Shown here piece after piece: positions 8,214 to 17,296 of a stretch of DNA of 64,000 nt (position 1 is its first letter; each line of letters opens with the position of its first letter). This DNA comes from SHAN690 sp041391765. GTDB lineage: Bacteria; Bacteroidota; Bacteroidia; Flavobacteriales_G; Salibacteraceae. The notes under the pieces were generated by a model. It made no database searches and was not told where the DNA came from. It saw nothing but the letters and a program-made list of their open reading frames with translations. Both the position numbers and the translations under genes were made by a program. Location of the stretch: NCBI GenBank assembly GCA_041391765.1, contig JAWKNJ010000030.1, positions 4,609-68,608 of the forward strand. The letters are read 5' to 3'.

Positions 8214-8466
8214 GTCGCAGGCAATGTGTATGCCCTGAGTTCCAATTGCATTTCGGATAAGGCCAAAGGTTCATTGAGGCAATGGCTGTGCTGAATATGA
8301 GCAAAACAAAGGCGACCGGCCGAATTGACCTGGTCCATCTAATAGTGAATAGTCCGATGGTGAATACCAATAGACACCAAACCAATGACTTGTTGCTTGG
8401 GGTTATGGTGGAATAATAAGTAGATAAACTGGACAAAAACTAACAGAAGAAGTGACCGAACATCAC
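8214..8466 (-). pseudogene. Frameshifted N-terminal membrane part of the histidine kinase
   Basis: Coding sense jumps between frames here. One frame reads LLLVFVQFIYLLFHHNPKQQ. Another then reads FTIRWTRSIRPVAFVLLIFS and so on to MNLWP, and the frame of the intact kinase begins at about LIRNAIGTQGIHIACDLVL. Joined together these give a plausible multi-helix membrane sensor starting at an ATG near 8466 (MFGHFF). At least two indels are needed. The stretch is continuous with the frameshifted ATPase to the right. Confidence 0.65.
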
Positions 8467-8639
8467 ATAAAAAATGATAAGCGCATTTGCACGCTTGACG
8501 TATCTTCTTGATAACCAATAAGATCGCCTAGAAAATAGGCCTTTATAGAGTCAATGGCCTCAATGATAGCACGTGCAAAGGTTAGACAGCGAATGTAAGG
8601 ACAGATGACCAAGGGTTAAGTGGAAATTCCGTTAGAATC

Positions 8640-9526
8640 TTCTAGATTTTCAACGTGGTGAGCAGCCAAGCAGATACAACCACAGATATTGAACTGAGCG
8701 GCATGAGTATTGCAGCCACACGATCGAGGTCAGCTCACCTCTGATGGCGAATGAAAGACCGACCAAATTGTAAAGCAGAGGGCTGTGGTCCTCCACTTTA
8801 CAATCGATATGCTCCTTCGCATACCTTAGAATAGCTCCGAAATCTTTCAGGTTTTCAGATCGGAAAATAACATCACATAGGGAGAGAAACTGTAAACATC
8901 ATCAGCTACCTGCTCCCAATGTCCGCTTTTTTAAGGCTCCTGCATCGTTCAGTCCGTCTCCAAACATCAAGGTGCATTCACCAGCATCGTTCAATGCTGG
9001 GAGGTAGTGAAGTTTGGAAGTTGGAAGATTGATTGAAGTGAAGGAGTTCCTTCTGTTCAAAAAGCTCCGTCGTGCTTTCATCGGATGTGTTGTCACCACT
9101 ATTAAGATGTAGCTTTCCAAAAGGCTTGAGTGAATGCAACATTTCTTTTTATACTTGCTTCTGCAGCTTTTTCGATGGTGAAATATCTTTATTGTTTCTC
9201 AATTGATGTTCACATGAACGTACGATTTTGGTTTCGTCCGATTTATGGGCGTGACAGAATTGAGCACTTCCAGCATTATAGGTCTGACTTTTGTAAAATT
9301 GGAAACCAGTCCCTTTCCTGAAATTTCCTCGACATCATCAAGCAGTTTGGCACTGATCGGTTAACAGCCTGGCTCAATGGTTAAGCGATGATGATGATCC
9401 GGTCATTAGAGAAAATCTTGAAGTTCGGTGAGCGAAAGGGAATGCCATAGTTAACTCGTTTGGCCTTGCTGCTCGTCAGGGTTCCGGTCTGTCCAAATAC
9501 GAATGCGTTCGCAGATACCATGGTTT
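8640..9526 (-). pseudogene. CcoI/FixI-type copper P-ATPase, C-terminal remnant
   Basis: Pieces of the ATP-binding and C-terminal membrane parts appear in several frames. A FGDGLNDAGALKK segment (hinge motif GDGxND) is readable near 8920-8965. Upstream of it, alternate frames give pieces resembling LHFNQSP. Downstream pieces resemble the last TM pair and an ILMPLSSIS-like end near 8640. At about 9490 the phosphorylation motif DKTGT is replaced by GQTGT, which would remove the essential aspartate. As written, the sequence cannot make a working enzyme. Confidence 0.75.
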
Positions 9527-10039
9527 CTAATGTATTTGCATTTCGAACAAAAAAGCCCATCCTCCTAAAATTCTTGAAACATTTCCATTTGCAAAAGGCA
9601 TTGCCAAGGCCAGAGCACACGGACAAGCAATGATGAGGACGGCAGTGAATGCGTCAGATGCTTCAGCTGGATCTATAAACATCCAACACGCAAGCGTGAT
9701 GACTGCAATGGCCAAAATGGCAACGCTGAACCATTGACTGGTTCGGTCAATAATGGATGAAAAATGTCGTTTGTCATCGGAATCTCTGTTGATATGTTGA
9801 CCCCAGAGTTTAGTCAAATAGCCTTGTGCTGCACGATGAGTAACTAAGATGTCAATCGCACCCGAGGTTTGTCTTCCACCTGCGTAGAGTTTATCTCCTT
9901 CTTGTTTTGAAACAATGTCTGACTCACCACTCACGAAGCTGTAGTCAATTGAGGCATTCTTTGATGCTAAAACACAATCTGCAGGAATTATCTGATTATT
10001 CAAAATTCGCAGGCGATCTCCCGGTTCAATGTCGTCCAA
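9527..10039 (-). pseudogene. CcoI/FixI-type copper P-ATPase, middle fragment
   Basis: An open segment of 170 codons covers the actuator domain (VSGESDIVSKQEGDKLYAGG) and the copper-binding TM helix with CPC (LIIACPCALALAMPF). It then runs out of frame after RILGGW, where the neighbouring frame (9381-9626) takes over with GFFVRNANTLETM. The domain order matches CcoI-type ATPases that load copper for cbb3 oxidase. No cco genes are nearby. Confidence 0.8.
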
Positions 10040-10145
10040 CAGTCAAACCGTTTCTTGCATCCTGAATTCTAACCACCAGCGGAAAATAGGACTTGAAGTC
10101 GCGGTCAAAGGCGAGCACCCAGAATACGTTCTTGACTGAAACCAT

Positions 10146-10991
10146 TTACCAACCAACAAGGAAAATGAGACCGGCAAAAAGTCTGAAAATATTTACTCCT
10201 GTAGCGGTGATTACCTCATAGGAGCTTCGAGCAAATAGTGTGATAATTCCCAAGGCTATTGGTACATCGATGGTAAGGTATTTCAACCGCAAGCTTTTCC
10301 AGGCACCAACCAGATAGTCCCGATCACTGTAAATGAGCACGGGAATACAAAGTAACAAGCTGAGCCATCCGAACAATCCTTTAAACTCTTCAAGTGAAGC
10401 ATCACCGATATTGAGGTATTCCGGAAAACTGAACAACATCACATTGCCAAACACGAATCCGGCAAGCCCGAGTTTAATAATGAGTTTCCTTTCCTCGTGT
10501 TGTCCTTTTTCCTTAGAAGATTTTCGTTGAAGATCAGGAGAGTAGCCAAGCTTTTCAAGCAGTTCCACCAACTGCTTCAGGGATATAACATCTGCATCAA
10601 AAAGAATGCTTACCTCCTTTTTAATGAAGTTGACATCGGAACGGATTACTCCTTTTTCAATCTTATTGAGTTTTTCTAACAACCAGATACAGGCTGCGCA
10701 GTGTATGGATGGCAGGTAAAAAGTGATCTTGTTTTGATGCCCTTCTCTGAAATCAATTAGTTCGTTTTTTACCTCATCCAACTCCAAAAACTCCAAGGAG
10801 TCGTGCCGAGCATTTTGGCTCAAACCGGGGTTTGACTCGATGTTGTAATAATTTCCAAGACCCGTGTCTTTTAGCAGGCTATAGACCGTCTTGCATCCAT
10901 GACAGCAAAAGGAATGTTGGTCAAACGAGATAAGCTCATCTGCACAATTCTCACCGCAGTGGTAGCATGAAACAACAGTTTCGGTTGACAT
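10146..10991 (-). pseudogene. CcoI/FixI-type copper P-ATPase, N-terminal fragment
   Basis: This is the N-terminal 280 residues of a heavy-metal P-type ATPase of the CcoI/FixI class: the double-CxxC zinc-ribbon-like start (CYHCGENC, CCHGCK), an HMA domain with SIHCAACIW, and the first four TM helices up to GLIFLVG. The frame then ends at a TAA where the homologous sequence should continue GKWFQSRTY; that continuation is present in another frame. ATG at 10991 is preferred over 11000. The fragment is well conserved, which suggests recent decay or sequence error rather than old loss. Confidence 0.85.
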
Positions 10992-11128
10992 GAGGTGCAA
11001 ATGTCAGGATGCGATCAAATTAAGGGATGACTTTGCTTAAATCAAAGAATGATTTGAGTCAATTAAAATTCATTGATCAATAAGGATCAGAGGAGTAGAA
11101 ACCAACGAGCCTTCTCGTTTGCACTAGA

Positions 11129-11566
11129 TCATTCGTTTGGTTCGCCATCGCGCAGCAATGTGATAATTTGCTTAATGGCTAAGGCAGCAGCATCACATTG
11201 ATCTCCGCACTTCATCTTTAAGTTAGTGCGCTCATAGAACTGTCGAGTATCACGAATTACAATTTCACGTTCAATGCAATCTTGCGCCTTATCCCAACAA
11301 GAAATAATAACCGAGCTTTCCTCTTGAGAATAATAGATGCCCTTTTCAGTGTCGATCATCTCTGGGAATAAATAATCAATGCGCGCCACCTGACCTTTGC
11401 TCGTATATTCTATGCGCAGGTTTCCATCTTCGTTGAATAGCTGGCAACTTTCATCTGTCATGATGTTCACATAGTTCAAAAGATTAACAATTTCGGAATC
11501 TTGAGCATGGAAAGATCCAGTGAAAACTAGAAATAAAGTGGGGACTACGAATAGTGCTTTCAGCAT
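11129..11566 (-). CDS. Secreted protein of unknown function
   Basis: A signal peptide (MLKALFVVPTLFLVFTGSFHAQ) precedes about 125 residues of a small mixed alpha/beta domain with four cysteines in the second half (ISCWDKAQDCIE, KMKCGDQCD) that could pair in the periplasm. I used the ATG at 11566 because it gives a clean signal peptide; an earlier in-frame start at 11620 adds a basic 18-residue extension. I do not recognise the family. It stands alone between the ATPase remnant and an esterase gene. Confidence 0.6.
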   Translation of the reverse strand: MLKALFVVPTLFLVFTGSFHAQDSEIVNLLNYVNIMTDESCQLFNEDGNLRIEYTSKGQVARIDYLFPEMIDTEKGIYYSQEESSVIISCWDKAQDCIEREIVIRDTRQFYERTNLKMKCGDQCDAAALAIKQIITLLRDGEPNE

Positions 11567-11669
11567 TGGATATTTGGATTTTATGATTCTCCTTATTGGT
11601 TTACAAAGGTAAATTTCCAAAATGTTTGCATTCGGATACTTTCCTTTTTAACAACGATACGGATGCAGG

Positions 11670-12548
11670 TCAATTCCTCCTCGGATGACTTTTAAAGAAT
11701 TCCCACATTAGTTCATTGGCATCAATGACTGTGGATGGAGTGTCTGCTTTTTTTCTGGGTTGAGTACCTCCAGGCCAGCTATGTCCTCCGTCATTAGTTA
11801 TGTAGAATTGAATTTCGGAGGAATCCGCACAATTTGAATTTGACCAAAAGTCGAATCCGTCAGTCGCGGAGGTTGAATCATTCATGCATCTGAGGTGCGA
11901 TGCCCAAAACTGACGAACAGAATCCAGAGCTGGATTGTAATGATCGCTGATCCCGCTACCGATGCCGCCATCAACGGGAACATTGCGATCCTTCTTTGAA
12001 TGAAAGTGAATGATGCTGAAATTGCTCGATGGGGCACAGTCTGTGACCATGGTTCCGGCTACAGGGGCTATGGCGGCTATATTGTCAAGCTCGCAAGCAA
12101 GTCGATAGCTCATCATAGCTCCATTTGACATACCGGTAACATAAATACGTCTGGAATCAATGTTATAATTACTCAAAAGGTGATTTATCAGAACTGATAT
12201 AAACCCGACATCATCAACATCGTTCTTGGATGCTTTTCCACAGCACCATCCTGCATTCCAGGTTCTGTTAAGCCCATTCGGAGAGCATAGGATGAAGCCT
12301 TTTTCATCGCTAAGTTCTGGCAGTCCACTTTGACTTTCGATGTTTTTCGCACTTCCTGTGCCCCCATGAAGAGCAATTACCAGACTAGTGGTTACAGATT
12401 CACTATAAGTTTTTGGTATGTGCAAAAGGTAAGTTCTGGTTTCCCCATCGTGTTTGAATTTCAGGTAATCAGATTCGAATTTGCTCCGCTTGCATGAGAC
12501 AAGAGCAATGAAGACCAATACGAGCGCAAAGCTTGAACGCATATTCAA
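11670..12548 (-). CDS. PHB-depolymerase/feruloyl-esterase-like lipoprotein
   Basis: A 292-residue alpha/beta hydrolase of the LpqC/PHB depolymerase type. It has a lipoprotein-like signal (VFIALVSCKRS), the oxyanion loop LVIALHGGTGSAKN, the nucleophile elbow GMSNGAMMS, and late NDGGHSWPGG supplying the catalytic histidine. FILCSPNG and AGWCCG are also typical of the group. It is probably anchored at the outer envelope and hydrolyses polyester or aryl-ester substrates. The exact substrate cannot be told. It has no operon partners. Confidence 0.88.
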   Translation of the reverse strand: MNMRSSFALVLVFIALVSCKRSKFESDYLKFKHDGETRTYLLHIPKTYSESVTTSLVIALHGGTGSAKNIESQSGLPELSDEKGFILCSPNGLNRTWNAGWCCGKASKNDVDDVGFISVLINHLLSNYNIDSRRIYVTGMSNGAMMSYRLACELDNIAAIAPVAGTMVTDCAPSSNFSIIHFHSKKDRNVPVDGGIGSGISDHYNPALDSVRQFWASHLRCMNDSTSATDGFDFWSNSNCADSSEIQFYITNDGGHSWPGGTQPRKKADTPSTVIDANELMWEFFKSHPRRN

Positions 12549-12712
12549 ATCTAGTTTGTCTCGCTTATACTATATTGAGATTTAAGTTTATTGATGTTTG
12601 AAATTCATAGACAATCAAAGCGGGGTTATGAGCAACTTGATACTTTTACTGCCGTCTTTAGATGGAATCCTCTCGTTATGAAAAGGTTCTCTATTTTAGA
12701 TTCATTATTCTA

Positions 12713-15661
12713 ATGCGGCTACCTAACTTACTTAAAGCGCTTATTGCTCAATTAACACTATTGCTTTGGGTAGGTTCTGCCAAGGCTCAAGTTCCCACTG
12801 TTCAGGATTGCCTGGGCGCCATCAGGTTGTGCACAGATACGGTAGTTGTTAATTTCAATCACAACGGAATGGGGAACTATGCGAATGAAATTGCAAACGT
12901 ATCCAGTTGCTATGCCCCGGAGCAACGAAGTGTTTGGATAACTTTCACGATTCAACAAGGCGGAATCCTCCGTTTCGAAATCAATCCAACTGCAACTAAT
13001 CAGGATCATGACTGGACACTATTCGATATGACCAACACGACCTGTGCTGCGCTGGCTACCACTACTGGCGCCTCCGCAGCGATGGTTCGATCAAATACTT
13101 GGGGAGCATTTGGTTTTAATGGATCAACCGGAGTTAGCACTCCGAATGGGGGCATTGGAACGTGTAACGGCCCCGGAGGAACAAATGGCCCGAAGTGGTG
13201 TGCTGATTTGACGGTGCCTGTCGGAAACACATATGCTTTGCACATTACGAATTGGACAGGTTCAGTCTATGGATTTGAAGTGGATTTTTCGTCTTCTACA
13301 GCGGTTCTTTATGACAGTATTGCTCCATATATGGATACAATAACTTCCGTCACAAGTTGCAACAGCTTCAGTACGATTACAGTTAAGTTTTCAGAGCCAA
13401 TAAAATGTGATTCTACCCAAGCTGCAGATTTTGCAATTTTTGGTCCGGGAGGCGTGCATACGGTAACCAGCATTTCAAGCACAGCTTGTACAGCCGGACA
13501 AGATTACTCGGATACTTACACCCTTACATTTACTCCAGCGGTTACTCAGATAGGTAATTATCAATTAAAAATCATTCCAGGTGCTGGATATGTAGAAGAT
13601 GCTTGCGGTAATCTAGATTTCAGTGATAGCTTATCATTTGAATTTAGTGGAGGTGTTGATTTTGATATGATCGCGACAAATCCCGTATGCAATGGTTTTT
13701 GTGACGGTGAAATACAAACTACAATAACGGAGGGGCTTGCTCCATTTACTTACCATTGGAATGGTGGATTGCCTGCAAATTCAGGTCAAACTAATTTATG
13801 CGCTACCACATATTCGGTCACTGTTACGGATAATGCGGGGTGCACTAAATCGAAGAGCATACTTGTTTCTCAACCAACACCGATTATTTCAACAATTGAT
13901 ACAACTCATTGGGTGTCCTGCTACGGAACTACCAATTGTGATGGGGGAGCAAAGGTTATTGCATCTGGAGGCACACCGCCTTATTATTACTTCTGGCCAA
14001 GTTCAGAATACACTCAAGTAGCAACCAAACTATGTGCGGGTTCAAATCATGTCACAGTTACGGATGCGAATGGATGCGTGGATTCCGTTGAGGCATTTAT
14101 TCTTACACCTGATTCTATTGTGACCAGTGGTCATGGTGATACATTGATTTGTATTACTAATGTGGCCGCAATTGCCGCTACATCGATCGGAGGAACACCG
14201 CCATTCACATATATCTGGACTGAAGGAAGTCTTTCTGGTCCGGTGGTGGGTTTGAACCCTACATTGTCGTTAACTCCCAACGTCACGACCAGTTATTATG
14301 TGACTTCAACCGATTCTAAAGGATGTGAGGGGGACACGTCTATTGTCGTTGTTAATGTTCGTCCGCCATTGGGACTTGAACTTCCGCTACCGGATACTAT
14401 TTGTCCAGGAGATACATCGGAAGTGTTTGCTTTCGGACTCGGTGGCGATAGTGTGTATACATATTCATGGAGTACAGGTGAATTTGGCAAGTCAGTGATG
14501 GTCGCCCCTTCCGTATCTCAATGGTACTATGTTACGGTTGGCGATGATTGCGGAACACCCCAGTATGCTGATTCTGTTTTCCAACAAGTGGGTGGATACA
14601 GTCCAATCAAAGCAGAAATAAGAGTTGAGGACGATTCGCTTTGCCCTGGTGAATCCATCTATATGATTGCGAAAGGATATGGTGGATTCGGAGGTCCGGA
14701 CGAGTACAGATTCAAATGGGAGCATGTTGATGATGAAAACAAAATCCAATTCATTCAGCCAAAACAAACCAAGAAGTATTCAGTTATTATTAATGACTTG
14801 TGTTTGAGTGAGCCTGGATATGATACAATCACTGTTTACATTGGCGAAACTGAACTTCCCGAAGTGAGCTTTTCTCCTGAAAAGGCGTGTGCTCAAAACG
14901 ACATTACGATGACCATTAACAAGCCATTGCCGGGATACAGCTATCGTTGGGATATGGGCGATGGATGGGTCTTTGAAGAAAAGAACGATTCAGTTATCTA
15001 CTATCAATACACTGATACCGGGTGTTATGATGTTTCAATGGATTTAATTTCCGATTTTGGTTGTGTGGCTAGCATGGACTTCGATTGCGCGATTAGAGTT
15101 TTACAACAACCAGTTGCCAGTTTTAGCAGCACACCTTCAACGCCAACAAATCTTCAACCTATTTTGAAGTTCGAAAACCAATCACTCGGTGCCGATAATT
15201 GGACATGGACAATTGAACATAATGACATCAAGAATGTTCCTGTCATTTCACATGAATTCAATGAGTTCAATGATTATTATGAAGTGAGACTGGTGGCTCA
15301 ATCAAAGGACGGATGTTTGGATACCATGGTAAGAGTGTTATCCTATGAAATGGAAACTACACTCTTTTATCCTACTAGTTTTACTCCTAATGGCGATGGC
15401 TTGAACGACTGCTTTCAAATTATGACTGAAGGAGTTCCATTCGAGCATTTTGACCTCACAATCTATGATCGTTGGGGAAGACAAGTTTTCAGAAGTATAA
15501 ATCAACATCAATGTTGGGATGGCACCAATCCATTCAGCGAGATCATGAATAGTGGTTCGTACCCATTTGTCCTTCGTTATCGAGATCATACCGGAGTTGA
15601 AAAAATGATTTCTGATAAGGTGGTCATTTCTATCACAGGTGATAAAACCGAGCTTCACTAA
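12713..15661 (+). CDS. Giant T9SS-secreted surface protein with gliding-motility C-terminal domain
   Basis: About 980 residues. After a signal peptide (MRLPNLLKALIAQ... GSAKAQ) comes a jelly-roll-like region with Cys pairs, then an Ig-like domain (DTITSVTSCNSFSTITVKF), several SprB-type repeats (P-C-G-CDG-GG-PPYYYFW pattern, VTVTDNAGC), a PKD domain (YRWDMGDGW), and a CHU_C-type end with LFYPTSFTPNGDGLND... IYDRWG. CHU_C domains are type B T9SS sorting signals, so the protein should be exported by the type IX system to the surface. An ATG at 12662 would lengthen the N-terminus and spoil the signal peptide. Confidence 0.9.
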   Translation: MRLPNLLKALIAQLTLLLWVGSAKAQVPTVQDCLGAIRLCTDTVVVNFNHNGMGNYANEIANVSSCYAPEQRSVWITFTIQQGGILRFEINPTATNQDHDWTLFDMTNTTCAALATTTGASAAMVRSNTWGAFGFNGSTGVSTPNGGIGTCNGPGGTNGPKWCADLTVPVGNTYALHITNWTGSVYGFEVDFSSSTAVLYDSIAPYMDTITSVTSCNSFSTITVKFSEPIKCDSTQAADFAIFGPGGVHTVTSISSTACTAGQDYSDTYTLTFTPAVTQIGNYQLKIIPGAGYVEDACGNLDFSDSLSFEFSGGVDFDMIATNPVCNGFCDGEIQTTITEGLAPFTYHWNGGLPANSGQTNLCATTYSVTVTDNAGCTKSKSILVSQPTPIISTIDTTHWVSCYGTTNCDGGAKVIASGGTPPYYYFWPSSEYTQVATKLCAGSNHVTVTDANGCVDSVEAFILTPDSIVTSGHGDTLICITNVAAIAATSIGGTPPFTYIWTEGSLSGPVVGLNPTLSLTPNVTTSYYVTSTDSKGCEGDTSIVVVNVRPPLGLELPLPDTICPGDTSEVFAFGLGGDSVYTYSWSTGEFGKSVMVAPSVSQWYYVTVGDDCGTPQYADSVFQQVGGYSPIKAEIRVEDDSLCPGESIYMIAKGYGGFGGPDEYRFKWEHVDDENKIQFIQPKQTKKYSVIINDLCLSEPGYDTITVYIGETELPEVSFSPEKACAQNDITMTINKPLPGYSYRWDMGDGWVFEEKNDSVIYYQYTDTGCYDVSMDLISDFGCVASMDFDCAIRVLQQPVASFSSTPSTPTNLQPILKFENQSLGADNWTWTIEHNDIKNVPVISHEFNEFNDYYEVRLVAQSKDGCLDTMVRVLSYEMETTLFYPTSFTPNGDGLNDCFQIMTEGVPFEHFDLTIYDRWGRQVFRSINQHQCWDGTNPFSEIMNSGSYPFVLRYRDHTGVEKMISDKVVISITGDKTELH

Positions 15662-15707
15662 TCGGACTTACTTTTTGTTTTGAGTTACTTTAGCTCAAAA
15701 TCAATTC

Positions 15708-16775
15708 ATGGCTCGTTTCATAACCAAATCCCGTTCTGAGATAGGCGATTCACCCTATGAACTAAAGTTTAGGGGAAAACAAAAGGCTGAGAATATTCTT
15801 ATGCGCGTCATCGATTTTGATGCCGACCATCTTGAAGAATATCAGCTCAATGAGTTTCGGGACATTCAAAAGCATCTTGACACTGATACAGTTACTTGGC
15901 TGAACGTGGATGGTTTACATGACGCAGATCTTATTCAACAGATTGGTGAGGTATTCGAGTTGGATAGAATCATTATGTCGGATGTTCTTGATACTGATAA
16001 GCGCCCCAAGGTTCAAGAATATGAAGAGTGTATATATGTCTCGGTCAAGATGCTGAGATATGACGAATCAGAGAACGAATTGTACACTGAGAATTTAAGC
16101 TTGATTATTGCCGAGAATCTGCTGATTTCATTTCAAGAAAGAAAGGGAGACGTTTTCGAGCCGGTCAGAGAAAGAATTCGCAAGCAAAAAAGAAAGATAC
16201 GTGCGTCAGGCACTGATTACCTGGCATTTGCGCTTTTGGATATCGTAATAGACAATTACATCTACATCCTAAGTGTGCTTGGGGAAAAGATCGAGAATTT
16301 GGAGGATAGAATGATACAGAATCAATCCAAAAAGGTCATAGAGAAAATCAATGAATACAAACGTGAAATCAACTACTTACGTAAGAATATTCAACCTGCT
16401 CGTGAGATGATCTACTCCTTGAGTAAATTAGACAGCGAATTAATTGATAAGGATTCAACCGAAGTACATTGGAAGGAGCTTCAAGATAATATCGTTCAAG
16501 CGATAGAAACTTCTGACAGCTACCGAGAAATCTTATCCGATATGCTCAATATCTATCACACCACTTTGAGCACGCGACTGAACGATACAATGAAATTCCT
16601 CACCATTTTCTCCGTCATATTTATCCCTTTAACGTTCATCGCAGGTATTTATGGAACCAATTTCGATAATGTGCCTGAACTTCATTATCGATATAGCTAT
16701 TTTATTATGTGGGCCGTGATGGTCGCCATCGCCATTGGCATGGTTATCTACTTCAAACGCAAAAAATGGTTTTGA
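15708..16775 (+). CDS. corA: CorA-type magnesium/divalent metal channel
   Basis: A 355-residue CorA: an alpha/beta cytoplasmic funnel, a long stalk helix (residues about 190-290) and two C-terminal TM helices with a basic tail (KRKKWF). The loop after TM1 reads FIAGIYGTNF, so the normally invariant GMN selectivity motif is GTN here. The ATG at 15708 gives the expected start. The C-terminus overlaps the next gene by ten bases. It is likely still a divalent metal channel, but selectivity could be altered. Confidence 0.9.
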   Translation: MARFITKSRSEIGDSPYELKFRGKQKAENILMRVIDFDADHLEEYQLNEFRDIQKHLDTDTVTWLNVDGLHDADLIQQIGEVFELDRIIMSDVLDTDKRPKVQEYEECIYVSVKMLRYDESENELYTENLSLIIAENLLISFQERKGDVFEPVRERIRKQKRKIRASGTDYLAFALLDIVIDNYIYILSVLGEKIENLEDRMIQNQSKKVIEKINEYKREINYLRKNIQPAREMIYSLSKLDSELIDKDSTEVHWKELQDNIVQAIETSDSYREILSDMLNIYHTTLSTRLNDTMKFLTIFSVIFIPLTFIAGIYGTNFDNVPELHYRYSYFIMWAVMVAIAIGMVIYFKRKKWF

Positions 16776-17239
16776 CAATTATTAAAGCACTATTGCGCAT
16801 AACCGGCTCCTGCGCTAAGTGTATTTGGGTATTGCTGATTATGTTTAGTCTTGAAGCATGCCGTGTAAATCACAGCCGTGATGTTGAAACTATTAATGAT
16901 GTATTAGAGGGACAGCGCAGGGCGTGGAATAATGGAGACCTTGAAGGCTACATGCGAGGATATTGGATGAGTGATTCATTGGTTTTTTCAGGGGGCAAGT
17001 CAATCAGTCAAGGATGGCAAGATGCTTTGAACCGATATAAGCAATCCTATCCTGATAAAGAAGCCATGGGAAACCTAGAATTTTCCGAGTTTGACTTAAG
17101 GTTTCTTTCTCTAGGCAGTGCATATTCTACTGGAAAGTGGACGCTATACCGGTCTGAGGACACGCTCAGTGGACGATTTACGCTTATTTGGAAAAAGGTG
17201 AACGGAGCTTGGGTAATTGTCGCAGACCACAGTTCTTAA
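16766..17239 (+). CDS. DUF4440/SnoaL-like lipoprotein
   Basis: About 157 residues beginning inside the last codons of corA. A hydrophobic segment ending LIMFSLEACRVNH looks like a lipoprotein signal with Cys as the acylated residue. It is followed by an NTF2-like fold: INDVLEGQRRAWNNGDLEGYM, W-SDSLVF, then RFTLIWKKVNGAWVIVADHSS. Proteins of this fold bind or turn over small molecules, but no substrate can be assigned. An ATG at 16841 is an alternative start. Confidence 0.75.
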   Translation: MVLTIIKALLRITGSCAKCIWVLLIMFSLEACRVNHSRDVETINDVLEGQRRAWNNGDLEGYMRGYWMSDSLVFSGGKSISQGWQDALNRYKQSYPDKEAMGNLEFSEFDLRFLSLGSAYSTGKWTLYRSEDTLSGRFTLIWKKVNGAWVIVADHSS

Positions 17240-17243
17240 AATA

Positions 17244-17251
17244 TATATTTG
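17244..17251 (+). promoter_or_regulatory. Bacteroidota-type -7 promoter element
   Basis: TATATTTG fits the Bacteroidota -7 consensus TAnnTTTG. It lies 46 bp upstream of the ATG I use for the PorE-like gene, and it overlaps the earliest possible start (17249), which argues against that start. Confidence 0.5.
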
Positions 17252-17296
17252 CCATTCGTGCGCATTCATAAATTTGGCGACCGATCCATGGTATTC

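Noticed and set aside
9130..9321. A 63-codon plus-strand open frame inside the ATPase remnant
   Set aside because: It is antisense to recognisable ATPase fragments and has no independent support.
11038..11092. Possible FNR/CRP-type box (AAATCA-N5-TGATTT; TTGATCAATAAGGATCAG) before the ATPase
   Set aside because: Arm length and spacing do not fit the FNR consensus and the gene downstream is broken; too weak to annotate.
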